Source: Kitasatospora sp. GAS204B
GTDB taxonomy: Bacteria; Actinomycetota; Actinomycetes; Streptomycetales; Streptomycetaceae
DNA length: 64,000 nt
Direction: 5' to 3'
Assembly (NCBI RefSeq): GCF_029892155.1
Contig: NZ_JARZAG010000003.1
Coordinates: 186,001-250,000 of the forward strand
The translations under genes were made by a program, and so were the position numbers. Shown here piece by piece: positions 31,496-40,190 of this stretch (positions are counted from its first letter, which is position 1; each line of letters begins with the position of its first letter). Below the pieces are notes generated by a model, which worked only from the letters and a program-made list of their open reading frames with translations, ran no database searches and was not told the origin of the DNA.

Positions 31496-32818
31496 ATGAC
31501 CAACACTGTCGTCCGCTACGAGCCGCGCGGCGCAGCGGCTGAGCTCTTCCGCGCCCGCGATCCCGAGCTGTGCATCGTCGGCGCCGCTGGCACCGGCAAG
31601 AGCCTTGCCTGCCTGTACCGCATGCACCTGATCGCCATTCAGAACCCGCAGTTCAGAGGCCTGATCGTACGCAAGACCGCCGTGTCGCTCACCTCAACCA
31701 CCCTGGTCACCTTCAAGAAGAAGGTCGTTGCCGAGGCAGTCGCCGCCGGGGTGGTTCGCTGGTACGGCGGATCCCAGCAGGAAGCCGCCGGCTACTACTA
31801 CGAGAACGGCGCCGTGATCAACGTCGGCGGCATGGACAAGCCCGAGAAGATCATGTCATCCGAGTACGACCTGGTATTCGCCGACGAGGCAACCGAACTC
31901 ACCGTCGACGACTGGGAAGCGATCGGCACCCGCCTCCGCAACGGCGGCCTGTCCTGGCAGCAGCAGATGGCCGCCGCCAACCCGGGCCACCCCACCCACT
32001 GGCTGAAGCTCCGCGCCGACGAGGGCAAGCTTCGGATGCTCACCAGCGTGCACCGCGACAACCCGCGGTTCGTCAACGCCGACGGCACCCTGACCTCGGA
32101 CGGCGTCGCCTATATGGCCAAGCTGGACGCCCTCACCGGTGTGCGCCGGCTACGCCTGCGCGAGGGGAAGTGGGCAGCCGCCGAAGGCCTGATCTACGAG
32201 GAGTGGGACCCGACCACCCACCTGGTCGACAAGTCCGTAATCCAACCCGGCTGGACTAGGTGGCTGGTCATCGACTTCGGGTTCACCAACCCGTTCTGTG
32301 CGCAGTGGTGGGCCGAAGACGGCGACGGCCGCTTGTACCTCTACAGGGAGATCTACAAGACGAAGACCCTGGTCGAGGACCATGCCCGGCACATCCTCAG
32401 CATCGTGGCCCCCGGAGGGAAGTGGATCGAGCCGAAGCCACGCGCGGTCATCTGCGACCACGACGCGGAGGACCGCGCCACCCTCGAACGTCACCTCGGG
32501 ATGTCCACCAGCGCGGCCTCGAAGACCGTCAAGGACGGCATCCAGGCCACACAGGCGCGGCTGCGGCCGGCCGGTGACGGCAGGCCGCGGCTGTTCATCT
32601 GTCAGGACGCCCTCGTCGAGCGGGATGCCGCCCTGGTCGAGGCGAAGAGGCCGACGTGCACCGTCGAGGAGATCACCGGGTACATCTGGGATGCGCAGCC
32701 GGGCAAGCAGCCCAAGGAAGCACCGGTGAAGGCGGACGATCACGGCATGGACACGATGCGGTACATGGTCGCCGAGCGGGATCTGGGCGGCCGGCCGAGC
32801 ATGCGGTGGCTGACGTAA
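31496..32818 (+). CDS. terL: Terminase large subunit
   Basis: 440 residues. Walker A GAAGTGKS (29-36), Walker B LVFADE with Asp129/Glu130, and an RNase H-like nuclease domain with Asp259 (VIDFGF), ICDHDAED and a C-terminal DDHGMDTMRY supply ATPase and metal-binding residues. It is the PBSX/Terminase_6 type that packages DNA into proheads. The ATG at 31496 follows a tiny GTG frame (31449-31499) encoding a degenerate version of its own N-terminus. Confidence 0.92.
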   Translation: MTNTVVRYEPRGAAAELFRARDPELCIVGAAGTGKSLACLYRMHLIAIQNPQFRGLIVRKTAVSLTSTTLVTFKKKVVAEAVAAGVVRWYGGSQQEAAGYYYENGAVINVGGMDKPEKIMSSEYDLVFADEATELTVDDWEAIGTRLRNGGLSWQQQMAAANPGHPTHWLKLRADEGKLRMLTSVHRDNPRFVNADGTLTSDGVAYMAKLDALTGVRRLRLREGKWAAAEGLIYEEWDPTTHLVDKSVIQPGWTRWLVIDFGFTNPFCAQWWAEDGDGRLYLYREIYKTKTLVEDHARHILSIVAPGGKWIEPKPRAVICDHDAEDRATLERHLGMSTSAASKTVKDGIQATQARLRPAGDGRPRLFICQDALVERDAALVEAKRPTCTVEEITGYIWDAQPGKQPKEAPVKADDHGMDTMRYMVAERDLGGRPSMRWLT

Positions 32819-32884
32819 GCAGCACCTTCACAGGAGATTCTTCTGTTCTGACCCGATGAAACAGGAGGATTTGTTGTCACCACG

Positions 32885-33169
32885 GTGATTCTGCGTACTA
32901 TTTTCAGCATGGCGGCAGTGACTGGGTGGGCCCCCGCGCGACGCCCCCGGATCCCGGGGGCGCTCGCTGCGGCCGCCCGCGGCACCGCTACCCACGCCAA
33001 GACCGCCACTCAGCGCCTATCTGGCAGCTTCCTCACGATCGCCGGTCTCGGCTGCTTCGACGTAGGCGCGTTCACCGCCAACACCATCGCCGGATGGTTC
33101 GTCACCGGCGCATCTGTGCTGCTGCTCGACTGGAAGCTCGAAGGCTCCAGCCGCGGTGAGCACTCGTGA
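32885..33169 (+). CDS. Small membrane protein before portal
   Basis: 94 residues from a GTG; an ATG at 32909 is an alternative since the nearest AGGAGG is 17 bases off. Basic N-terminus, then two hydrophobic segments (FLTIAGLGCFDVGAFTAN; WFVTGASVLLLDW). The stop overlaps the portal GTG. Similar small proteins precede portals in many actinophages. Confidence 0.55.
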   Translation: MILRTIFSMAAVTGWAPARRPRIPGALAAAARGTATHAKTATQRLSGSFLTIAGLGCFDVGAFTANTIAGWFVTGASVLLLDWKLEGSSRGEHS

Positions 33170-34548
33170 GCAGCCTGATCGGCAAGATCCTCGCCAAGGG
33201 TGCCGGCCAGCCAGCCGCTCCGGTCTCCTATGCCGCCGCCGGCCACCTGTCCCTGTCCTCGATGCAGGGTGGCGCCGATCCGGCCGGCTACATGCGGGCC
33301 TACGGCAGCTCGGGCACCGTGTTCAGCATCGTCAGCACGCTGGCCAGGCAGACCGCGAAGCAGCAGTGGCACCTCTACAGGCAGCAGCCGATCGATGGGC
33401 GGCGCCGGTACACCACCGCCGACAAGGGCAGCGACCAGCGCGTCGAGGTCATCAGGCACCAGGCGATCGCGCTGTGGAACCGGCCGAACGACTTCATGAG
33501 CGGCTTTCAGCTGCGTGAACTCTGCCAGACCTACCTCGACTTGACCGGCGAGGGCTACATCGTCGTCCAGCGCGACGGCCGGGCGACATTCCCGACCGGG
33601 CTGTGGCCGGTGCGGCCGGACCGGATGGAGCCCGTCCCGTCCCGCGAGCGGTACCTGGCCGGCTACGTGTACCGGGGCCCGAACGGCGAGGCGGTGCCGC
33701 TGCAGCCCGACGAGGTCATCCAGATCCGGTACCCGAACCCGTTCGACCCCTACCACGGGCTCGGGCCGATCCAGTCGATCCTCATCGACATCGACGCCGC
33801 GAAGTACAGCGCGCAGTGGAACCGCAACTTCTTCCTCAACTCCGCTGTTCCCGGCGGCGTGGTCCAGATGGACAAGCGGCTCAGCGACGACGAGTGGAAC
33901 GAGTTCACCGCCCGCTGGCGCGAGAACCACCGCGGCGTCGGCGCGTCGCACCGCGTCGCCGTGCTGGAGAACGGCGCCGTCTGGGTGCCGAACGCGTTGT
34001 CGATGAAGGACATGGACTTCGCGAACCTGCGCAACGTCAGCCGCGACGTGATCCGCGAGGCGTTCGCCATGCACAAAGCGATCCTGGGCACCAGCGACGA
34101 CGTGAACAGGGCGAACGCGCAGACGGCACAGGAGCTGTTCGAGGCGTTCCAGATCACGGACCGGCTCGACCGGTGGCGGGACACCCTCAACTGCAGCTAC
34201 CTGCCACTGTTCGGCTCGACGGGTGAGGGCGTCGAGCTGGACCACGATGACCCGGTCACCCGCAACCGCGAGAACGACGCCCAGGAGCTGAAGGCCAAGG
34301 CTGCGGCGGCCTACCAGCTGGTGTCGGCCGGATACGACCCCCACGACGTGCTGGAGACGGTCGGCCTGCCCGACATGGGCGTAGCGGAGACCGCGACGCA
34401 GGCCCCGGCGCTCCCGCCGGCATGGGTCCCCGCGCTGCCGGCCGCGCCCGCACCGGGGCAGAGCGACGACGGCCAGGCAGACGACGGCAGCGCACTGGAG
34501 GCGATGATGGCACGGCAGTTGGCGTGGAACTCGGCTGGTGCCCGATGA
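33166..34548 (+). CDS. Phage portal protein (HK97 type)
   Basis: 460 residues. It has the HK97 portal pattern: TVFSIVSTLARQTAKQQWHL near the N-terminus, GEGYIVVQRDGR, the stem region and AMHKAILGTSDDVNRANAQT near residue 310. The C-terminal 70 residues are a Pro/Ala/Asp-rich tail. It forms the dodecameric DNA channel of the head, followed by protease and capsid genes in the standard order. Confidence 0.92.
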   Translation: MSSLIGKILAKGAGQPAAPVSYAAAGHLSLSSMQGGADPAGYMRAYGSSGTVFSIVSTLARQTAKQQWHLYRQQPIDGRRRYTTADKGSDQRVEVIRHQAIALWNRPNDFMSGFQLRELCQTYLDLTGEGYIVVQRDGRATFPTGLWPVRPDRMEPVPSRERYLAGYVYRGPNGEAVPLQPDEVIQIRYPNPFDPYHGLGPIQSILIDIDAAKYSAQWNRNFFLNSAVPGGVVQMDKRLSDDEWNEFTARWRENHRGVGASHRVAVLENGAVWVPNALSMKDMDFANLRNVSRDVIREAFAMHKAILGTSDDVNRANAQTAQELFEAFQITDRLDRWRDTLNCSYLPLFGSTGEGVELDHDDPVTRNRENDAQELKAKAAAAYQLVSAGYDPHDVLETVGLPDMGVAETATQAPALPPAWVPALPAAPAPGQSDDGQADDGSALEAMMARQLAWNSAGAR

Positions 34549-34817
34549 CGGCCCCACAGTCCCCTCCGCCCATGGACCCCGGCAATCAGCTGCTCGCCGG
34601 CGGCCCGGCGCAGCTGTCCATGTCCGAGGCGATGACCGCGGGCGGGAAGCTCGCGACCCTCACGGTTCGGACCGCCTCGACGACGCTGACTGTGTTCCTG
34701 GAGCGCGACGACCTGCAGACGTGGGCCAACACACTGCAGGCGGCGGCCGACCGGATGAGCGGCCTGACCGTGATCCGCGCGACCGGCGTGCCGGAGCTGG
34801 CGGGTGTGCCGTCATGA
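34545..34817 (+). CDS. Small hypothetical head-region protein
   Basis: 90 residues, overlapping portal stop and protease start. Beta-rich centre (GKLATLTVRTASTTLTVFLE). Unknown role; order suggests head assembly. Confidence 0.5.
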   Translation: MTAPQSPPPMDPGNQLLAGGPAQLSMSEAMTAGGKLATLTVRTASTTLTVFLERDDLQTWANTLQAAADRMSGLTVIRATGVPELAGVPS

Positions 34818-36157
34818 ACGACCGGATTACCGCGATGCAGCGCTCCGCGCGCCGCCTCACCAACCTCGTGCAGCAGCCCAAGGCTGGCTGGTACCGGGTA
34901 GTCCGCAACGATGCCGGTCCGACGCGCGTGGACATCTACGACCAGATCGGCGGCGGCGGCTGGTTCGACAGCGGCGTAACCGCGGTCGACTTCGTCAACG
35001 AACTCGCGCAGATCAACGGCGACATCGAGGTCCACATCAACTCGCCGGGCGGCGACGTCTTCGACGGCCTGGCGATCTACAACTCGTTGGCGCAGCGGCC
35101 CGGGAAGGTAACCACGATCGTGGACGGCCTCGCCGCGTCCGCCGCCAGCTTCATCGCCATGGCTGGCACGCAGCGGCTGATCAGTCCCGGCGCCATGATG
35201 ATGATCCACGAGGCGTCCGGGGTCTGCCTCGGCAACGCGGACGACATGCGCGAGACCGCCGATCTGCTCGACAAGGTCTCGGCGAACATCGCCTCGATCT
35301 ACGCGGCCCACTCCGGCCGAGCGGACGGCTGGCGCTCCGCGATGCAGGCCGAGACCTGGTACACGGCCGACGAGGCCGTGGCCGCCGGCCTCGCGCACCG
35401 GATCGCGGAGCGACCGGCCGAGGGCGCCCTGGCCGCCGCGGCCGGCTGGGACCTGACCGCGTACGCCCGGGTGCCGGAGCGCCTGCGCAATGCCGCGCGG
35501 CCGGCCGCGGCCGACGGCGGCAGCACCCCGTTCGAGCCGGCCCCATACCGGCAGGGCAATGACGAGAACGTCCAATGCCCGACCTGCGACAAGTACAACG
35601 CGCCGGACGCCCGGTTCTGCGATCAGTGCGGCGCCAAGCTCGTCGGCCGCGACGACGTGTCAGAAGCCGCAAACCACGGCGGGCCGGTGCTCGGCGTCGA
35701 GTCAATGCCGGTGACCAACCGGGCGATGCCCGTCCACCACACCGCGACCGTTGACGAGCCGTGGGACGGCCCGGCGGCAGTCGCCGCGATGCCGAACGAC
35801 GACCAGGTGTTGGAGTACTGCCACGCCTGGCAGTCGGCCGAGGCCGCCGCCGCGCCGCACAAGTCCAGCGACGACGACGCGGACGACCAGAAAGCCAACT
35901 ACAAGTTCCCGCACCACAAGACCAAGGGCGGGCCGGCGAACCTCGCCGCGTGCCGCAACGGCCTCGCGCGTCTGTCGAACGCGGACATCCCCGACCTCGA
36001 CCGCGACGGGGTGCGCGCGCATCTCCAGGCTCACCTCGACGACGCCAAGAGCGACGACGACAGCACCAACAACCATGCCGGGATGCCCGGCTGGCTCCAC
36101 AACACCACCGCGCCCCGCCCGGCGTGGCTCAACTCCGCCAAGGAGGCGACGCAGTGA
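34814..36157 (+). CDS. ClpP-type prohead protease fused to zinc ribbon and C-terminal domain
   Basis: 447 residues. Residues 40-200 are an S14 ClpP fold with INSPGGDVFDG, Ser109 (GLAASAAS) and His132 (MMMIHEASG); ETWYTADEAVAAGLA closes the domain. A zinc ribbon follows (CPTC...CDQC, 254-271). Residues about 315-445 are an acidic/aromatic domain (KANYKFPHHKTKGGPANLAA) repeated in other actinophage head proteins. The protease matures the capsid; the extra modules may act as scaffold. Stop overlaps the capsid GTG. Confidence 0.87.
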   Translation: MNDRITAMQRSARRLTNLVQQPKAGWYRVVRNDAGPTRVDIYDQIGGGGWFDSGVTAVDFVNELAQINGDIEVHINSPGGDVFDGLAIYNSLAQRPGKVTTIVDGLAASAASFIAMAGTQRLISPGAMMMIHEASGVCLGNADDMRETADLLDKVSANIASIYAAHSGRADGWRSAMQAETWYTADEAVAAGLAHRIAERPAEGALAAAAGWDLTAYARVPERLRNAARPAAADGGSTPFEPAPYRQGNDENVQCPTCDKYNAPDARFCDQCGAKLVGRDDVSEAANHGGPVLGVESMPVTNRAMPVHHTATVDEPWDGPAAVAAMPNDDQVLEYCHAWQSAEAAAAPHKSSDDDADDQKANYKFPHHKTKGGPANLAACRNGLARLSNADIPDLDRDGVRAHLQAHLDDAKSDDDSTNNHAGMPGWLHNTTAPRPAWLNSAKEATQ

Positions 36158-37554
36158 CGATCACCATCCCGGACTCCCCGACGGGGCTCGCCGAGGTCCT
36201 GAACGACGGCGACAAGCTCAAGGAACTGTGGGCCAGCAAGGAGAAGCTCGGCGAGTTCATCGAGGGCTACGCCTCCGCCGTCGACAAGGCCAACAAGGGC
36301 GAGATCAACGCGCAGGCTCGCGAGCAGATGCAGCTCGTCCTCGCCGAGTACCTCAAGAACAACGGCAGCGACGCCCGGCCGCCGGTGGACCTGGCCGGGA
36401 AGCGGGCGGACAACCTGCGCCCGGAGATCAAGGGCTTGCCGTCCGGCGCCCGCAAGTCGCTCTACAACCGTCGCGCGCCTGGGGCGAACGCGGACGGCAT
36501 CTTCGAGGACGCCTCCGAGTTCTTCCGGGCGACCTGGCATCGCGCCGACCGGATGCGGGACTACGACCAGTTGCGCCCGAAGCTGGAGCGGCTGCAGCAG
36601 ATCCAGAACTCGTACGGCTCCGAGGTTCCCGGGGACGGCGGGTTCCTGATCCCCGAGGAGCTCCGCAGCGAGATCCTCCAGGTCGCGCTGGAGACCGCAG
36701 TCGTGCGGCCGCGCGCGACGGTGATCCCGATGAGCAGCCTGCGCGTGCCGATCCCGATGATTGACGACACCTCGCACGCGTCCAGCATCCTCGGTGGCGT
36801 GGTCGGCTACTGGACCGAGGAGGCCGCGGGCCTCACCGAGTCGCAGGCCTCGTTCGGCCGGGTCGTCCTGGATGCCAAGAAGCTGACCGCGTACGCCGAG
36901 GTCCCCAACGAGCTGCTCATGGACGCGCCGGCCTTCGAGGGTTTCTTCTCCGGCACCTTCCCGAAGGCCATCAGCTGGTTCGAGGACGTGGCGTTCCTCA
37001 CCGGAACCGGCGTCGGCGAGCCGCAGGGCTTCATCAACTCCCCGGTATCCGTGCAGGTCGCCGCCGAGCCCGGCCAGCCGACCGGCACGATCGTGTGGGA
37101 GAACCTCGTCAAGATGTACTCCCGCATGCTCCCCACCTCGCTGGGCCGGGCAGTGTGGATCGCGAGCATCGACACGTTCCCGCAGCTCGCGACGATGGCG
37201 CTGAGCGTGGGCACCGGCGGTGGCCCGGTGTGGATCGGCAACATGGCCGGCGGCCAGGGCGGCATGGACACCCCGCCGATCAGCATCCTCGGTCGCCCCC
37301 TCTTCTTCACCGAGAAGGTGGGCCCGCTCGGTACGACCGGCGACATCAGCTTCGTGGACCTGTCGTACTACCTCATCGGCGACCGCATGGAGATGCAGTC
37401 CAGCGCCTCCGAGCACTACAAGTTCGCGAACGACAAGACCGCATACCGCGTGATCGAGCGCGTCGACGGCCGGCCGTGGCTGCAGTCCGCGATCACCCCG
37501 AAGAACGGCTCCAGCAACACGCTGTCGCCGGTCGTCCAACTCGCTTCCCGCTGA
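36154..37554 (+). CDS. HK97-type major capsid protein
   Basis: 466 residues. The first 140 are the charged helical delta/scaffold segment, probably removed by the protease; the HK97 core starts near QNSYGSEVPGDGGFLIPEEL. Later landmarks include AYAEVPNELLMD, TGTGVGEPQGF and DLSYYLIGDRMEM. It builds the icosahedral shell. No separate scaffold gene is present. Confidence 0.95.
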   Translation: MTITIPDSPTGLAEVLNDGDKLKELWASKEKLGEFIEGYASAVDKANKGEINAQAREQMQLVLAEYLKNNGSDARPPVDLAGKRADNLRPEIKGLPSGARKSLYNRRAPGANADGIFEDASEFFRATWHRADRMRDYDQLRPKLERLQQIQNSYGSEVPGDGGFLIPEELRSEILQVALETAVVRPRATVIPMSSLRVPIPMIDDTSHASSILGGVVGYWTEEAAGLTESQASFGRVVLDAKKLTAYAEVPNELLMDAPAFEGFFSGTFPKAISWFEDVAFLTGTGVGEPQGFINSPVSVQVAAEPGQPTGTIVWENLVKMYSRMLPTSLGRAVWIASIDTFPQLATMALSVGTGGGPVWIGNMAGGQGGMDTPPISILGRPLFFTEKVGPLGTTGDISFVDLSYYLIGDRMEMQSSASEHYKFANDKTAYRVIERVDGRPWLQSAITPKNGSSNTLSPVVQLASR

Positions 37555-37606
37555 GCCAGCGGCAGTGACGCCCCGCTAACACCCAAGTCATCAGAGAGGC
37601 ACAGCA

Positions 37607-38029
37607 ATGGCAGGCATGGAAGGCCTCGGACGGCTGCTCGACGTGATCCCGATCGCGGCCGGGCAGGCGTTCAAGTTCCGCGGCGCGTCTGCGGTCCTGT
37701 TCGTGTGCACCGCCGCGGACACGTTCACGCTGACCGCGTCGGGCACCTACGGCGGCTCGTACACGAGCCCCGGCAACGTGATCACGCACTACTACCAGCG
37801 GGCCGACACCAACGGCACGCACGCATGGACCCGGCAGACGCAGGCCGCGTCGAACGCGGTCGTGCAGGCGTCGGCGTACACCACGGCGTTCGAGGTCCTC
37901 ACCTCGACGATCGCGGACCCGAACGACTACCTGAAGGTGTCCGTGGGCGGCTCAGGCCTGGTCACGGCGATCCTGCACGACCTCACCGTGCAGCGGAAGC
38001 CGGCCAACCTCGAGATCCTGGGGGCTTGA
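37607..38029 (+). CDS. Structural protein, probable head decoration
   Basis: 140 residues, GAGAGG upstream. Beta-rich with conserved-looking aromatic/Thr strands (ADTFTLTASGTYGGSY). Directly follows the capsid gene, where decoration or head-fibre proteins usually lie. No family named. Confidence 0.55.
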   Translation: MAGMEGLGRLLDVIPIAAGQAFKFRGASAVLFVCTAADTFTLTASGTYGGSYTSPGNVITHYYQRADTNGTHAWTRQTQAASNAVVQASAYTTAFEVLTSTIADPNDYLKVSVGGSGLVTAILHDLTVQRKPANLEILGA

Positions 38030-38032
38030 GCC

Positions 38033-38503
38033 GTGGCGACGCTCATCAAGAACCAGGACGTGCGGACGCTCGCGCTGGGCATCCAGGTCAGCCGCGCCAC
38101 CAACACGCTGCCCGCCAGCACGGCGGGCAACATCTTCACCGTCAGCGGCGGCCGGATCCTGCTGGTCGCCCTGATCGGTGAGGTGACCACGGCGATCCAG
38201 AACCAGGCCTGCACCCTCAAGGTCTCCACGGCGCCCACCGTCGGCTCGGCGGTGGACCTGTGCACGGCAGGGTCGATCATCAACGCCCCGGTCGGCGTCC
38301 ACTTCAGCCTCCCCTCGTCCGCGGCATCGGCCCTGACGACAGACCTCAGCACCGGCGGCGGCGTCCAGGACGTGATGACGTCGGCGTGGCTGATCCCGGT
38401 CGGCAACCTGACGGTCACGACGTCGGCGACGAACACCGGCAGCGTCAAGTGGGACCTGGCCTACATCCCGTGGGACAACGCCGCGCAGGTTGTGGCGGCC
38501 TGA
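38033..38503 (+). CDS. Structural protein, probable capsid accessory
   Basis: 156 residues from a GTG. Beta-rich with Thr/Ser/Val repeats (NIFTVSGGRILLVALIGEVT) typical of virion surface proteins; two Cys could cross-link. It shows architectural kinship to the 47832-48338 tail protein. Confidence 0.55.
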   Translation: MATLIKNQDVRTLALGIQVSRATNTLPASTAGNIFTVSGGRILLVALIGEVTTAIQNQACTLKVSTAPTVGSAVDLCTAGSIINAPVGVHFSLPSSAASALTTDLSTGGGVQDVMTSAWLIPVGNLTVTTSATNTGSVKWDLAYIPWDNAAQVVAA

Positions 38504-38504
38504 C

Positions 38505-38897
38505 ATGTCGATCGAGGTGTGCCCGCGCTGTACCTGCCGATTCGCGGTGGGCCTGCTCCGCTGCCCGCAGTGCGGCGAGGGCGCGCCCCTGTTCGCCAAC
38601 CGACCGAACGAGGAGGAAGCGATGCCGCGCATCACCGTCGCCGACGGGCCGTCCAACGCGGCGGCGCAGCCCGGCGAGCCCGGCTATGTCGAGCCTCCGG
38701 CGCAGCCCGAGGCCGTCGAGGAGCCAGCCCCGACCCCCGCGCTGGCGGCTCCCGTGGCTGAGGAGGCGCCCCCGGTGGCAGCCGAGCCCGGGCCTGTGGC
38801 CGAGGTGGCGGCAACCGAGACCAGCGGCACCGACCCTGCTGTCATGCCGGCCGCTGACGTCGAGGTCCCGCAGGTACAGGGCAGCAGCAAGTCATGA
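38505..38897 (+). CDS. Zinc-ribbon protein with acidic Pro/Ala tail
   Basis: 130 residues. A zinc ribbon (CPRCTC...CPQCGEG, 6-25) is followed by a long disordered Glu/Pro/Ala tail. The ribbon resembles the one inside the prohead protease. Stop overlaps the next ATG. Confidence 0.5.
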   Translation: MSIEVCPRCTCRFAVGLLRCPQCGEGAPLFANRPNEEEAMPRITVADGPSNAAAQPGEPGYVEPPAQPEAVEEPAPTPALAAPVAEEAPPVAAEPGPVAEVAATETSGTDPAVMPAADVEVPQVQGSSKS

Positions 38898-39319
38898 CGT
38901 ACGTCCGGTCCGGCGGCGGATCCAACGAGCTGTTCCGCGCCTCTGGGCTCACCCTCAGCGGCACGGGCAGCGACACCGTCACCGCGGGCACGGTCAACGC
39001 CCTGACCGCGTCGGCGGCCGGCACGATCGACCTGTCCCGCATCAGCAACGGGCTGCTGGTCGTCAACGCCGCGAACGCCCCGACCGGCACCAACCCCACG
39101 CTGGCGATCTTCTTCGACGTGAGGGACTACTTCGGGAACTGGTGCCAGGTCTCGGGCGCTACGTCGATCGGGGGCGCCCTGCTGAGCACCAGCGGTGTCA
39201 CCTTCGGCAACATCTCGGCGACGGGCTACCAGCTCACCGACGTGGGCCGGATTCGCTGGGTGCTGACCGGCACGACGCCCGCGTTCAGCGGCGTCTCGTT
39301 CTCGCTGTACGGGCGGTGA
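38894..39319 (+). CDS. Beta-rich virion structural protein
   Basis: 141 residues, Gly/Ser/Thr-rich. The pattern LTLSGTGSDTVTAGTVNAL then LAIFFDVRDYFGNWCQV suggests a jelly-roll-like fold. Lies between capsid and connector genes. Exact role unknown. Confidence 0.55.
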   Translation: MTYVRSGGGSNELFRASGLTLSGTGSDTVTAGTVNALTASAAGTIDLSRISNGLLVVNAANAPTGTNPTLAIFFDVRDYFGNWCQVSGATSIGGALLSTSGVTFGNISATGYQLTDVGRIRWVLTGTTPAFSGVSFSLYGR

Positions 39320-39323
39320 GCGC

Positions 39324-39581
39324 ATGTCCTGGTACCAGCTCCTCGACATCCGCCGCCAGGCCCGGGCCGAGTTCGAGCGGGACCCCAACGTCGTCGGGCC
39401 GCCGACGGCATGCCCCAACGACGGCGAACCCCTGGAGCCCGGGCCGCCGAGCGAACCCGGCACCTGGCACTGCCGGTTCGACGGCTGGTCCTACCCGCGC
39501 GACTGGATCCGGCCCGAGCCGCCCGCCGGCCTGTTCGACGGCGTAGCGGAGGGCCCCGGAAGCTACGGCGGACTCCCGTAG
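39324..39581 (+). CDS. Small hypothetical head protein
   Basis: 85 residues. Helical start (LLDIRRQARAEFERD), then a Cys/His pair (CPNDGEPL...WHCRFDGW) like a minimal zinc ribbon. This combination recurs in actinophage head regions. Function unknown. Confidence 0.5.
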   Translation: MSWYQLLDIRRQARAEFERDPNVVGPPTACPNDGEPLEPGPPSEPGTWHCRFDGWSYPRDWIRPEPPAGLFDGVAEGPGSYGGLP

Positions 39582-39635
39582 GACAGCACCACGGCGCAGA
39601 GCATCGACAACTACCACGGGCGGAGGAGGAACGGT

Positions 39636-40190
39636 ATGAAGGCCACGAGCGGCCACACCGCGAAGCACGCGGGCAGCGCCAAGCACGTTGGCACCCGCAA
39701 GCACCGCCCGTCGTCGAAGGCGCAGTTGGCTGCCGCGAAGAAGTGGCAGTCGGCGGGCGCCCACGCCTCCCATGTGCATGCTGTAGCGCGGCATGCGGGC
39801 CACCCGACGCCCGCGAAGTGGTCGCCGAACCTCGACGTCGCCTGCTGCGCGGCCGAGGCCCTTGCCGCGTCCCTGCGCCTGACCGGCCACGTGGTGACCG
39901 ATCAGGATGTCCTCGACCTGTACTGGCTCACTGCGGACGACGCGGACGCCGGAGCCGGCCTGTGGGAGACGATCGAGGCAGCCGCCGAGTACGGGCTGGC
40001 AGGCGTGCGGCCGCTGGACGCCCGGCCGGCCCTGCGCGCCGACACTGGGGTGATCCTCGGGGTCGACCTGGCCGAGCGGCACGCCCTCACCGTGGACGGG
40101 CACGGCGTGTGGACGTGGGGCGAGTGGCGGCCGGTCTCCTGCGGCCTGCTGGCCGCTGCTGACGAAGCGTGGGCGATCACATGGCCGTGA
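39636..40190 (+). CDS. Protein with cysteine-protease-like core near head-tail junction
   Basis: 184 residues. A very basic His/Lys/Ala-rich N-terminus (1-60) is followed by DVACCAAEALAASLRL, a middle LYWLTADDADAGAGLWETIE and ERHALTVDGHGVWTWGEW. Cys-helix, then late His-beta spacing resembles papain-like/C39 folds. This may be a real peptidase or a catalytically dead structural cousin. Overlaps the connector start. Confidence 0.45.
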   Translation: MKATSGHTAKHAGSAKHVGTRKHRPSSKAQLAAAKKWQSAGAHASHVHAVARHAGHPTPAKWSPNLDVACCAAEALAASLRLTGHVVTDQDVLDLYWLTADDADAGAGLWETIEAAAEYGLAGVRPLDARPALRADTGVILGVDLAERHALTVDGHGVWTWGEWRPVSCGLLAAADEAWAITWP

